Positions 8,633 through 15,947 of a stretch of DNA of 21,261 nucleotides are shown here, piece after piece. The stretch lies in contig JBGSWC010000215.1 of NCBI GenBank assembly GCA_041752635.1, positions 1-21,261 of the forward strand, read 5' to 3'. A program made the position numbers and the translations under genes. The stretch comes from JBGSWC01 sp041752635. GTDB lineage: Bacteria > Planctomycetota > Planctomycetia > Pirellulales > Lacipirellulaceae. Each line of letters begins with the position of its first letter. Positions within the stretch are counted from its first letter, which is position 1. The notes under the pieces were generated by a model, which worked only from the letters and a program-made list of their open reading frames with translations, made no database searches and had not been told where the DNA came from.

Positions 8633-9031
8633 TTACGGAGTGAAGGGGGGGCGAGGGGCTGGGCGATAGGGGCTGCGAACAGGTGGCCGATAGGGCCGAG
8701 TTCCCGTCACTGCTTCCACAACGACTGGTGTGCTCGATGCCGAGACGCTCGCCGATGTCGTCACTTCCGTTGCGTTGGTCACACCGACACCGGGCAGATC
8801 GGTTGATGCCGTAGTAGGGTTCGCGGTGAACGGGTTCACGGCCCGCGAAAACACCACAAACGGATTCGTGCCGAAGTCAGGTTTGACGGTCGCTTTGACG
8901 GTGAACGGACTGAACGTACTCGGTCGAAACGCACGCGAGTTGACCTGGGCGGCCGCATCGCTTGCTGAGGCCACAGCAATTGCGACCAAAGCCAAAGCTG
9001 ACGCAGCCGCTTTCGGAAGATAAGGCATCAT
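8633..9031 (-). CDS. Small secreted Thr/Ser-rich protein with Pro/Arg-rich tail
   Basis: The 132-residue product begins with a clear signal peptide (basic K7, hydrophobic ALALVAIAVASA, likely cleavage after AAA at 28). The mature part is rich in Thr, Ser, Val and Ala, and the last 21 residues are a Pro/Arg/Tyr string with repeated YRP units (114-116 and 122-124). There is no recognisable domain and no cysteine. It may be a disordered cell-surface or matrix protein. It lies 60 bases downstream of the PEP-CTERM gene on the same strand, so it could be its last co-transcribed partner. An ATG one codon in (9028) is an alternative start. The plus-strand frame opposite it lacks a signal and is less convincing. 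I do not recognise the family. Confidence 0.6.
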   Translation of the reverse strand: MMPYLPKAAASALALVAIAVASASDAAAQVNSRAFRPSTFSPFTVKATVKPDFGTNPFVVFSRAVNPFTANPTTASTDLPGVGVTNATEVTTSASVSASSTPVVVEAVTGTRPYRPPVRSPYRPAPRPPFTP

Positions 9032-9091
9032 GCGGATACAAGTCTCATCGAGGGGGCAATTTCACGAATACCGCCACTTTGCAACGGTAGT

Positions 9092-10015
9092 TTAGGTAAA
9101 CTTGCGACGATATGCAAACGATGTCAGGGAAATTCCTACCAAAATAATTATTGTCGATGGCTCGGGAATCGCCTTATTCATGTCGGTTTCGAACACGTTG
9201 TAGTTGTCGAAAAAGGCTGTACCGGTTGCGGCAGCCGATACCGGGTCGCTGAATCCGGCACCTGAAAAGATCGGCGAATCACTGAATTCGTCGAGCCCCG
9301 GGTCGACGAAGTCAATGCCACTGTCGATCAAAACACCGTTAACGAACACGCTGTAGGTGTCTGTCGAGAAGTCGAGCACCATTTGAAATTTGTACCAAAC
9401 ATCGTAGTCGACCAAGAACGAGGAAATGGCGAGTCCGTCGCCTACTTGATAGACAACCTCGCGGGTAGCCGCGTCGGCGTACAGTCCACCGAGGGTTCCG
9501 ATTACGCCCTGGTCGTCGAACGCCTGACTGCCGAACAAGGGGCCAAAGCTGTTAATGCCGTCGGTAATTAGCAATTGGTCGGGGATCATCATATCCCACT
9601 CGACGCACACGTACGGGGCAATCGGAGTCGTCTCGTAAAGAACTCCGTAGAATTCATCCGAGTTCTCACCGCGGACAACTTCGAGCGACTGTCCGAAGCC
9701 GTCGGGGCCTGGAACCGTATCTTGGATTGTGGCGGTGCCGGCAACGCGAGGTCCGGCCGCACCGAAGCTTGTTTGAAAGTCAATTTTCCAAGGAGCCGTC
9801 GTCGTATCACCACCAATCAGAGCCGACTGACCAACAACCTGGCCGGCATACGTTCCCGGCCCCGCGGGCAAAAACGTCGTCGTGTAAGCAGGTGATTCGA
9901 ACCCCTCGCCATTGATGTAAGTAAAAGTAGCGGCAGTCGCGACATGTTCCGCTGCAACAGCCAATATTAAAGCGGCAATGAGCCGCGAAACGGAGTTCAG
10001 TTTCGTGTCGATCAT
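9092..10015 (-). CDS. PEP-CTERM sorting-domain protein (lectin-like), paralogue of the dockerin PEP-CTERM protein
   Basis: With the ATG at 10015 this is a 307-residue exported protein: signal peptide about 1-29 (RLIAALILAVAAEHVATA), a beta-rich central domain, and a standard PEP-CTERM end with IPEP at 283-286, a hydrophobic helix and RRK. The middle aligns by eye with the protein at 12970-13986: WDM, GPLFGSQAFDDQGVIGTLG, the VLDFSTDTYSVFVNG string, FVD and TAFFDNYNVF have direct counterparts there. The fold looks like a concanavalin/LamG-type jelly roll (inference). A longer frame starts at 10051, but the extra 12 residues make a poorer signal peptide and neither start has a clear Shine-Dalgarno. 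Probably anchored at the cell surface by an exosortase that is not in the window. Confidence 0.87.
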   Translation of the reverse strand: MIDTKLNSVSRLIAALILAVAAEHVATAATFTYINGEGFESPAYTTTFLPAGPGTYAGQVVGQSALIGGDTTTAPWKIDFQTSFGAAGPRVAGTATIQDTVPGPDGFGQSLEVVRGENSDEFYGVLYETTPIAPYVCVEWDMMIPDQLLITDGINSFGPLFGSQAFDDQGVIGTLGGLYADAATREVVYQVGDGLAISSFLVDYDVWYKFQMVLDFSTDTYSVFVNGVLIDSGIDFVDPGLDEFSDSPIFSGAGFSDPVSAAATGTAFFDNYNVFETDMNKAIPEPSTIIILVGISLTSFAYRRKFT

Positions 10016-10057
10016 TAGCGGAATCCACAGTGCGAAAGACTCAGGCGGCATAGAAAA

Positions 10058-10074
10058 TCGGTTTTATAAACCGA
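10058..10074. promoter_or_regulatory. Inverted repeat in the leader of the PEP-CTERM gene
   Basis: TCGGTTT (10058-10064) and AAACCGA (10068-10074) form a perfect 7-bp stem around TAT, 43 bases before the preferred ATG at 10015 and immediately upstream of the alternative ATG at 10051. It could be an operator or an RNA hairpin that affects start use. Confidence 0.3.
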
Positions 10075-10093
10075 AATTCCTGTATAGAGTGCG

Positions 10094-10122
10094 AGGCTAA
10101 TCTAGCTGGCACTTCGAGTCAA
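10094..10122 (-). promoter_or_regulatory. Weak candidate promoter of the PEP-CTERM gene
   Basis: On the minus strand TTGACT (10122-10117) is followed after 17 bases by TAGCCT (10099-10094), which matches a -10 box only partly. The paralogous PEP-CTERM gene also has an AATT-preceded TTGACT upstream. The 173-base gap after the exporter gene makes a separate promoter plausible. Confidence 0.25.
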
Positions 10123-10188
10123 TAATTTTCTCTTGTATTTCCGCCAAAAATTGTCGTCGCAGCCCTGGTTTACAGGTTTGACAGTCCG

Positions 10189-11583
10189 CTAGGGTAGGAT
10201 TACCGACCCTGTCCCCGACGCATCGGCGCGGTTGAGATACCGGAAGAAAAAGTCCATTTGGTAAATCGAGGTGAAGTAGCGGGTCAACGATTCATCGGTG
10301 TTTTCTTGCAAAATGAGCAAATCACCGGCCTGCACGAGGATGTCGTGACGCGGATCGCGGAGCGCGTCGTTCAGGTCAACTCGAATCACAATTTGCGATC
10401 CGCTAGGCGTTTTGCGAATAACCGACAGCAAGCTGGGCGACGGGGCACCCAAGCCCGACGCAACGATCGAACCGCTGAGGTTGTTGGTGCTTACACCGCC
10501 ATTTACGAGCGGGCCTTGGGCCATCAGCAAGGCCTTCACCACCGATACATCGCGATCATACGGCAGTTGAGTTTCGCGGGCTGGGATCAATCCGCCCGTG
10601 TAGTAGAGCTCTGGCTCGCGTGCTCGAATCGTCACGATGTCGCCCGTCTTGAGAATGATGTCGTCGCGAGAAATCGCCGGTGGCAATCCCGGCCGCATCA
10701 CCAAAGGAACGCGAATGACCTCTCCGCCGCCCCGCAGTGCTCGCTCGAGATCGGCAGCCGATTTGCTTTGCAAATCGGTCGGTTCGTCGTTTTGCTCGCG
10801 CCGCCCCTTGCGGTAAATGAGCACTTCTTGCTTTGCGGTCGGGCCAGGCAAACCACCCGTTCGCGCAAGCGCGTTCAATACGTCGTTTTCATAAGCCGGC
10901 AATTCGACGACTTGCCCCGTGGCCGATCGCCCGTCGCTGATCGTCGTTTCCGAACCAAAGCCGACAAGTCCCGCGTTGGAGAACGATACGCTCGACTGCG
11001 TTCCGTCGTCGCGGACCACCAAGATGCGTTCGTATCGTGGACGTTGAAGCGTAACGATAATGCGGTAGCCTTCTTCTTCCTGCGGCACAATCCGTTTCTG
11101 TAAGTAGGCGTCGATGACTTTTCGTTCCGCTCCCTCAATCGATAAGCCTGCGACATCAACGGCACCAATAAAGGGGAGCGAAACGGTACCATCGGATCGA
11201 ATCGGAAAAGGATAGCCAATCGACGGCGATAAATCGGGAACATCAGGGACACTGACAGGAGGGGGTGACTCGGGATCGCCAAGAATGCCTTCAACGTAGA
11301 TGCCGAGCGTGTCGCCGGCGGCCAACAGGTATTCGACGGGGGGCTGTTGGCGGAGCAGCGTCAAGTCGATTGGTTCAAACCCTTCTTTCGAAGGGGCGAG
11401 CAATTCGTCGGGCACCATGTGAACTGGCACTCCATTCGCCACCGGGTTTGTCACCGCGGCGCAACCTGCCAACTGGAACAAGCCGACGATTGCGACCAAA
11501 CTCAACAGCGAACGCCGGAGCGGATCGCTACCGGTGAGATCGCGCGCACAGCGCGCTCTCGTTTGAGTGGATTGGTTCTGCAT
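10189..11583 (-). CDS. Wza-type polysaccharide export outer-membrane lipoprotein (poly_export/SLBB)
   Basis: This 464-residue lipoprotein should form the outer-membrane channel that passes polysaccharide out in concert with the autokinase. A signal peptide with lipobox LAGC puts the acylated cysteine at residue 41. The poly_export (PES) domain follows: YLLAAGDTLGIYV (about 85-97), then FPIRSDGTVSLPFIGAVDVAGLSIEGAE, the hallmark of the family. Two SLBB-like segments follow, including ALARTGGLPGP and the region ending ILVQAGDLLIL, and the C-terminus is YFTSIYQMDFFFRYL. ATG at 11583 is preferred; the frame continues five codons to a TTG at 11598, and neither has a clear ribosome site. Large insertions compared with E. 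coli Wza, such as the Pro-rich stretch at about 105-120, fit planctomycete members. It is downstream of the lipoprotein gene on the same strand. Confidence 0.92.
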   Translation of the reverse strand: MQNQSTQTRARCARDLTGSDPLRRSLLSLVAIVGLFQLAGCAAVTNPVANGVPVHMVPDELLAPSKEGFEPIDLTLLRQQPPVEYLLAAGDTLGIYVEGILGDPESPPPVSVPDVPDLSPSIGYPFPIRSDGTVSLPFIGAVDVAGLSIEGAERKVIDAYLQKRIVPQEEEGYRIIVTLQRPRYERILVVRDDGTQSSVSFSNAGLVGFGSETTISDGRSATGQVVELPAYENDVLNALARTGGLPGPTAKQEVLIYRKGRREQNDEPTDLQSKSAADLERALRGGGEVIRVPLVMRPGLPPAISRDDIILKTGDIVTIRAREPELYYTGGLIPARETQLPYDRDVSVVKALLMAQGPLVNGGVSTNNLSGSIVASGLGAPSPSLLSVIRKTPSGSQIVIRVDLNDALRDPRHDILVQAGDLLILQENTDESLTRYFTSIYQMDFFFRYLNRADASGTGSVILP

Positions 11584-12044
11584 GCGAAAAGATGACAAGA
11601 GGAGAGCTTCGCGACGAGCCGACTTTTATCTTTTTGCGCTCTGTCGTGATAGGCCACTTATCAAATGGAGGCAACCCAACCAAGCGAACCCATCTGAGCG
11701 ATCGACGCCTTTGAACTCAGTTCGCCGCGCTTCATTCACCCGACGATGGCGAGGTGCTCGATCGCCCATCGAAGAACTCAACTGGTCTGGTCGGTAGTCT
11801 GACGCTCAGACTGCTTCACAGTGGCCGAGGCAACGACTCGTCAGCGCGGCCGAGGGGATTTGGGGTAGATTGCGAACGGACGCAACTTACTGCTGCCGAA
11901 GGCTGCCAGCTCGACGATTCGGTGCCGACAGTGATTGCACTGCTGTCAATCACCCGTTGGGATGGTGCTTGCTCTGGTGCAATTACCCGTGGTGTCGAAT
12001 CCTGCGATAGTTCGGGCTCGACACCGGTCACTTCTCGCGACCGG
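11584..12044. other. Intergenic region before the exporter gene; part may be a broken coding tail
   Basis: About 460 bases lie between the lipoprotein stop at 12045 and the exporter ATG. The upper part (12044 down to 11816) is an open minus-strand frame with Ser/Pro/Glu-rich product that ends in TGA at 11816-11818, followed at once by a hairpin at 11796-11812. The lower part (11584-11795) has no coding signal; it contains a 5-bp inverted repeat TGATA...TATCA at 11647-11663 and should hold the exporter leader. Confidence 0.5.
11796..11812 (-). terminator. Hairpin directly after a minus-strand stop codon
   Basis: AGTCTGA (11796-11802) and TCAGACT (11806-11812) form a perfect 7-bp stem with a 3-base loop. 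It sits three bases beyond the TGA at 11816-11818 that closes the alternative frame downstream of the lipoprotein gene. There is no T tract. Its position is better explained if translation normally ends at 11816 rather than at 12045. Confidence 0.4.
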
Positions 12045-12692
12045 CTATTCGGCTCCCGACTGACTCGAACGTCCGGGCTGTAAAGATCGTTGCTGAATGG
12101 GCATTTCGACCGGGTAGCCGGGTTCAATCGACTCGAAATTGAGGTCGTCCGGCGCGCCCTCGTCGAGCAAAAATTCGTCGCCGTACGCTTCTGTCGGAGA
12201 CAGAATTTCGTCAGCGTAAGCGGGGGGAAAAGGTGACGAATCGAACGAAGTTCTCAGCACCGCTTGGTCGCGAAATCCACCTTCATGAGCGACCATGGCT
12301 CCGTGGCGATAGCCAGCAAACCAAGCGTCGGCGGCTTGTTTTCCCGACCTTGTCCGCCAACCCGCTTTCCAAAGCGCGCGGGGCGGTGCCGCAGGCGGCT
12401 CGCCGTTGCCACCTGCGTAGACATATTCAACAAATCCTTCGCGAAATCCCCACGAATAATTCGGCGAGTGGCAGGGGGCAGACGCTATTCCCGACTCTTG
12501 CCAGGCTCGTTCGGCCCATTTGGCGTACAGCTCGCGGCTTGCTACTTGATCGACTTTCCAGTTGAACAGCTTCGGCTCCACCACCAACGTCTGGTGAACG
12601 TTGTGACACACTGTGCAACCACTGGGAAGCAAGCAAACGGCAACCAACGCTACCAGCACAAGTCGGTTTCGAGTTGTTCCCGGTATCGTCAC
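12045..12692 (-). CDS. Planctomycete-type lipoprotein, function unknown; C-terminus possibly frameshifted
   Basis: The 215-residue product starts at GTG and has a signal peptide with lipobox LPSGC (cysteine at residue 26). The body contains SWGFREGFVEYVYAGGNGEPP, then LWKAGWRT, GKQAADAWFAGYRHGAMVAHEGGF; this G-F/Y-x-x-G pattern followed by an Ala-rich helix is one I associate with lipoproteins found widely in planctomycetes near transport and polysaccharide genes (memory, not searched). The residues around the lipobox read CTVCH, which fits the CXXCH haem-binding pattern but is probably coincidental. The frame ends abruptly in a Gln/Ser-rich tail, while the overlapping minus frame continues 229 bases further with similar low-complexity composition and a hairpin after its stop. 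It is upstream of the exporter gene on the same strand. Role unknown; an envelope accessory of the export line is possible. Confidence 0.75.
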   Translation of the reverse strand: MTIPGTTRNRLVLVALVAVCLLPSGCTVCHNVHQTLVVEPKLFNWKVDQVASRELYAKWAERAWQESGIASAPCHSPNYSWGFREGFVEYVYAGGNGEPPAAPPRALWKAGWRTRSGKQAADAWFAGYRHGAMVAHEGGFRDQAVLRTSFDSSPFPPAYADEILSPTEAYGDEFLLDEGAPDDLNFESIEPGYPVEMPIQQRSLQPGRSSQSGAE

Positions 12693-12788
12693 GGCTGAGC
12701 ATCTTCACAGTGCGTTGTGGCGGGCGTAGAGCGGCTACTTGTGTGCCTAGCGCCACCCATCAGCAAGTTTATCGGTCATTTTCGAGGA

Positions 12789-12830
12789 AACGATTAGGCG
12801 AATTGCGTTGACTTTAACGATTGGCGAATT
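12789..12830. promoter_or_regulatory. Near-perfect 15/16-base direct repeat
   Basis: AACGATTAGGCGAATT (12789-12804) is repeated as AACGATTGGCGAATT (12816-12830), differing by a single inserted A, with 26-27 bases between corresponding positions. The first copy ends three bases before a TTGACT (12808-12813) and the second fills the spacer after it. This is the arrangement expected for two operator sites around a promoter in the divergent region between the lipoprotein gene and the dockerin PEP-CTERM gene. Confidence 0.5.
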
Positions 12831-12835
12831 AATTT
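12808..12835 (+). promoter_or_regulatory. Candidate promoter of the dockerin PEP-CTERM gene
   Basis: TTGACT at 12808-12813 matches a -35 box at five of six positions; TAATTT at 12830-12835 is a weak -10 at 16-base spacing. The TTG of this box is the extreme start of the open frame below, which argues that the real start codon lies further down. The leader would be about 128 bases. Confidence 0.4.
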
Positions 12836-12969
12836 CACTTAAGGAGCAAAAAGCTTCCAAAGAAAGCTTGCCAGCACCAGCGTGCGCAATCAACCTCACT
12901 GCTTCTGCCAGGCGGTTAGTCAACACACAAGCCTACCAATCTCATCTATCAATCACTCACAGTCACACG

Positions 12970-13986
12970 ATGCTCCAACAAGTCTCAAACCGCTCGCGAT
13001 GGTCGCTCGCGTTACTTCTGACGTACTTGGCCGTTGCTGCTGGCAAGCTAGCGATAGCATCGACAACTTTGGTCGCGACCGATGGCTTCGAGTCGTTCGC
13101 GAGGGAGAGCATCGTAGACCAGTTCGGGTGGAAAACCGCAGGGACGGGCACCAGCACTGCGGTTGTGCAGAATGAGGTCGTCGTTACCGGCGATCAAGCA
13201 GTCGAAGTCAATCGGACGGCCGGTTCCGATCGTCGCTGGGCGGTACCAAACTCGGGGTTGCAGACGGGCCGCTTTGTAACCATCAGTTGGGATATGGCGG
13301 TCAACGTAACAGAAAAACCAGGAGTCCTCGGCCCGGTATTCGGTGTTGAGGCCTACGATGCCTTCGAGAATTTTGGAGTTCTCGGGATGCTCGGGGTCGA
13401 TGGCACCACGGGCGAAGTGCTTCGCCAATTGCCCGAGTCGGGATACTTGATGCCAACTGGTTTTTTGGCGGCCACCGGTGTTTGGAACCACTTCGAAATT
13501 GTGCTCGATTTTCAGACAGACAAATACATGAGTTTTTTTAACGGCGACCCGCTTGGGTCGCTGGCATTTGTCGACGGCGACTTCGGGCTCGATCATTTCA
13601 CCGATGCCAACATCGCTACTTTTGCTGGGTCCGACGACGGAACTTCGATTAACGAACCCGGCACCGCTTGGTTCGACAACTTCATCGTTTACGACGGACT
13701 TCCGGGCGATTACAACGGCGATAACAGAGTCGATGCGGCTGACTACACAGTGTGGCGCGACCACCTCGGCTCAGTCGGTAGCACAGGTGCGCCATCGGGC
13801 GATGGGAATGGTGATTTGGTTGTCGACGAACTCGACTACTTCTTGTGGCGTTCAAACTTCGGTCGCAGCCCAGAGAGCTTTGCGGCCGTGAGCGTTACCG
13901 GCACTGTCCCGGAACCTTCAACTGTCGTTGTCGGTTTCTGTTGTGTGTTGGCAATTGGCCTGAAATTAATTCATCGCCGCAACTAA
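12970..13986 (+). CDS. PEP-CTERM protein with lectin-like domain and dockerin-type calcium-binding pair
   Basis: With ATG at 12970 the product has 338 residues: signal peptide about 1-30 (SLALLLTYLAVAAG...AIAS), a beta-rich domain (about 33-243) paralogous to the protein at 9092-10015, a dockerin type I-like pair, then VPEP (313-316), a hydrophobic helix and RR at the end. The two calcium loops are DYNGDNRVDAAD (247-258) and DGNGDLVVDELD (278-289), each followed by the Y-x-x-W-R helix common in planctomycete secreted proteins. The open frame extends upstream to a TTG at 12808, but those 54 residues are not signal-like and overlap promoter elements. The domain order suggests a surface-anchored glycan- or matrix-binding protein; the dockerin may bind cohesin-like partners or only stabilise the stalk. 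It converges with the outer-membrane factor gene, 73 bases apart. Confidence 0.87.
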   Translation: MLQQVSNRSRWSLALLLTYLAVAAGKLAIASTTLVATDGFESFARESIVDQFGWKTAGTGTSTAVVQNEVVVTGDQAVEVNRTAGSDRRWAVPNSGLQTGRFVTISWDMAVNVTEKPGVLGPVFGVEAYDAFENFGVLGMLGVDGTTGEVLRQLPESGYLMPTGFLAATGVWNHFEIVLDFQTDKYMSFFNGDPLGSLAFVDGDFGLDHFTDANIATFAGSDDGTSINEPGTAWFDNFIVYDGLPGDYNGDNRVDAADYTVWRDHLGSVGSTGAPSGDGNGDLVVDELDYFLWRSNFGRSPESFAAVSVTGTVPEPSTVVVGFCCVLAIGLKLIHRRN

Positions 13987-14059
13987 TGACCTGGCGTTTA
14001 GCGCTGGTATTCGCGGAGCGGTTTTAACACTCAAAGGTTCTTGGCTCCTGCCGCAACTC

Positions 14060-15658
14060 TCAATCCAGACGCGAGACAGCGTCGGGAAGAGAGAGCTCAC
14101 TGTCGGGCGAGGGTATTTCTTCGGGTGCGTCGTCGCTTGGTAGTTGCCTCGGACCCGAAGGCAAATCGATTTCAGCCTCGCCCAGATAGGGAGAGGGCCA
14201 GCCTCCGCCGAGGGCCCGGTAGATGAGAATAACGTTTTGGGCCACTTGTCCCTTCGCGACGGCAGCGGAGACTTCTTGTTGAGTCTTAAAATTCTGAACG
14301 TTGAACACGCGATTGATGTCGGCTTCGCCCTCTTCCAACTGCAGGTTGATGAGTTCGTTGGTTTTGTCGGCTGCCTCGGCGGCCTGCAGTTGATATTTCA
14401 GCACTTCTTGCGAGCCCAGGAATTGCTTGATCGCATTCTCCGCTTCGAAGTTTGCTGTGAGTACGGTTTGCTCATACAACGCCAGCAGTTGCTGGAAACG
14501 CGCCTCTTGTACGCCCACGTTGCCGACGATGCGTCCGTAGTTGAGGATATTCCACTGAAACGACGGGCCAAATGTCGCGAATGACGACTCGGTTGTGAAC
14601 AAGTCTTCGAGCCTTTGCGCCGACACGCCGGCAGTTCCCGCTAGTGTGATTTGCGGATAGAGGTCGGTGGTTGCGATTCCAATAAGCTCGCTCTGAGCCG
14701 CTAGGTTGCGCTCCGCGCGCCGGACATCGGGCCGTCGCAACAGTGTCGTCGATGGAATACCGACCGCAATGCTGGGAGCGACATCCGGAATTTCTCCATC
14801 GCCCAGCAGCGACAAAATATCTTCGGTTGGCATGCCGAGCAGCAGGCAGAGTTGATTTTGCGACTGACGCAAGGCGATTTCGAGTTCGGGCACAAAAGAT
14901 TCGGTCTGTGCGAGACTCGATTTGGCCTGCTGGACGTCGATGTCGCTCGCCTCACCGCCGAGAAAGCGATTTTCGGTCAACTCATAGGTTTTGCGTTGGT
15001 TCTCGACGTTTTGCCCGACCAGTACCAACTGTGCTTGAATTGTGCGGATGTCAACATAAGTTGCAGCGACATCGGCAATGAGCGTCACAACGACATCGCC
15101 GTAATCGTAGACTGATGCTTCCAAATCGGCGTCGGCTACTGCGACGGCGCGACGATAGCGGCCCCAGAAATCGAGTTCCCAAGCTAAGGAAAGTGAAGTG
15201 CTCCAAAGATTGAAATAAGTGCCGGGGCCCGTACCCCTGGCCTTGTTTCGCGAGAAACTTCCCGACAAAGTTTGATCCTGGGGAAAGAGATTACCAACGG
15301 CAATCGAACGCAAATTGCGGGCTTCAAGAATCCGAGCGCCAGCTTGCCTAACGGTGAGGTTTTGCCCATAGGCGGTCGCCACGAGTTCGTTAAGCACGGG
15401 GTCGTTAAATTGGGCCCACCAGGCGACCAATTCGGCCGGCTCGCTGATGATTCGCTTGTCGTCAGAGTCGATCCACTCCTGAGCCACGGGCACTTGTGGC
15501 GGACAATAGTTCGGGCCAACCTTAAATCCATTGGCGACCCACTCGCGCGGCCAAGTGCAACCGGTCGCGCAGATCGCGACGAGCAAGCTGGTGACAAGTC
15601 GGTGAACTTGCCAGTTGCGTGAGGCGGGGGGATTCGTGGGGATAGGCTCGAAGGGCAT
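14060..15658 (-). CDS. RND efflux outer-membrane factor lipoprotein (NodT/OprM/TolC family)
   Basis: At 532 residues this is slightly longer than OprM-like proteins because of an acidic Ser/Pro/Asp-rich tail. The lipobox is CATGC, cysteine at 34. Family landmarks are VGPNYCPPQVPV (48-59), WWAQFNDPVLNELV (79-92), the coiled-coil repeats, LAWELDFWGRYRRA (about 157-170), LRRPDVRRAERNLAAQ (about 308-323), and the second repeat with FQWNILNYGRI and NLQLEEGEADINRVFN. It forms the trimeric outer-membrane duct for the divergently encoded adaptor and permease. ATG at 15658 is the first in frame and gives the signal peptide directly. The split arrangement (outer-membrane gene divergent from the other two) suggests shared control from the 346-base region between them. 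Confidence 0.93.
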   Translation of the reverse strand: MPFEPIPTNPPASRNWQVHRLVTSLLVAICATGCTWPREWVANGFKVGPNYCPPQVPVAQEWIDSDDKRIISEPAELVAWWAQFNDPVLNELVATAYGQNLTVRQAGARILEARNLRSIAVGNLFPQDQTLSGSFSRNKARGTGPGTYFNLWSTSLSLAWELDFWGRYRRAVAVADADLEASVYDYGDVVVTLIADVAATYVDIRTIQAQLVLVGQNVENQRKTYELTENRFLGGEASDIDVQQAKSSLAQTESFVPELEIALRQSQNQLCLLLGMPTEDILSLLGDGEIPDVAPSIAVGIPSTTLLRRPDVRRAERNLAAQSELIGIATTDLYPQITLAGTAGVSAQRLEDLFTTESSFATFGPSFQWNILNYGRIVGNVGVQEARFQQLLALYEQTVLTANFEAENAIKQFLGSQEVLKYQLQAAEAADKTNELINLQLEEGEADINRVFNVQNFKTQQEVSAAVAKGQVAQNVILIYRALGGGWPSPYLGEAEIDLPSGPRQLPSDDAPEEIPSPDSELSLPDAVSRLD

Positions 15659-15800
15659 ACGGGCAGAGCCGAGGTAGGGATTCCGATCCGCTGCGGACGG
15701 CCGCGCGCCGCATCATCGAAAACTTCGGACTTTTCGGCACGAACAATACAACCTGATTGTCTGAGGTGGGCAATCAATGACGGTCGAAGTGGTTATTCGA

Positions 15801-15809
15801 TGCTATAAT
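15801..15809 (+). promoter_or_regulatory. Extended -10 promoter (TGCTATAAT)
   Basis: A perfect TATAAT at 15804-15809 is preceded by TGC, an extended -10 element, about 195 bases before the adaptor ATG. No good -35 is found at 16-18 bases, which is usual for extended -10 promoters. Confidence 0.45.
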
Positions 15810-15941
15810 CGGTGCATCCGTTAAAGTCGATGATCGGATGATCGCTAGCTCGCCCACTTTCGCCCGGCTATCCGCATTCGCTGCCGCCAACGGTTTCAGC
15901 AAGCAACCCGAGCGCTGGCATGCGAAACGGCTTCGATCGGT

Positions 15942-15947
15942 TATACT
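15942..15947 (+). promoter_or_regulatory. Second -10-like box (TATACT) closer to the adaptor gene
   Basis: TATACT, five of six matches to the consensus, lies 58 bases upstream of the adaptor ATG. There is no strong -35 box at standard spacing, so it may be a minor or regulator-dependent promoter. Confidence 0.3.

Noticed and set aside
8443..8643. GTG-started 66-residue frame overlapping the ligase stop
   Set aside because: No recognisable domain, no ribosome site independent of the ligase end, and it runs through two hairpins in a convergent intergenic gap.
10258..11103. Plus-strand 281-residue frame opposite the exporter gene
   Set aside because: It is Arg/His/Gln-rich with no domain and lies entirely antisense to a clear Wza-type gene.
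13048..13764. Minus-strand 238-residue frame opposite the dockerin PEP-CTERM gene
   Set aside because: The plus strand has a signal peptide, calcium loops and sorting signal; the antisense frame has none of these.
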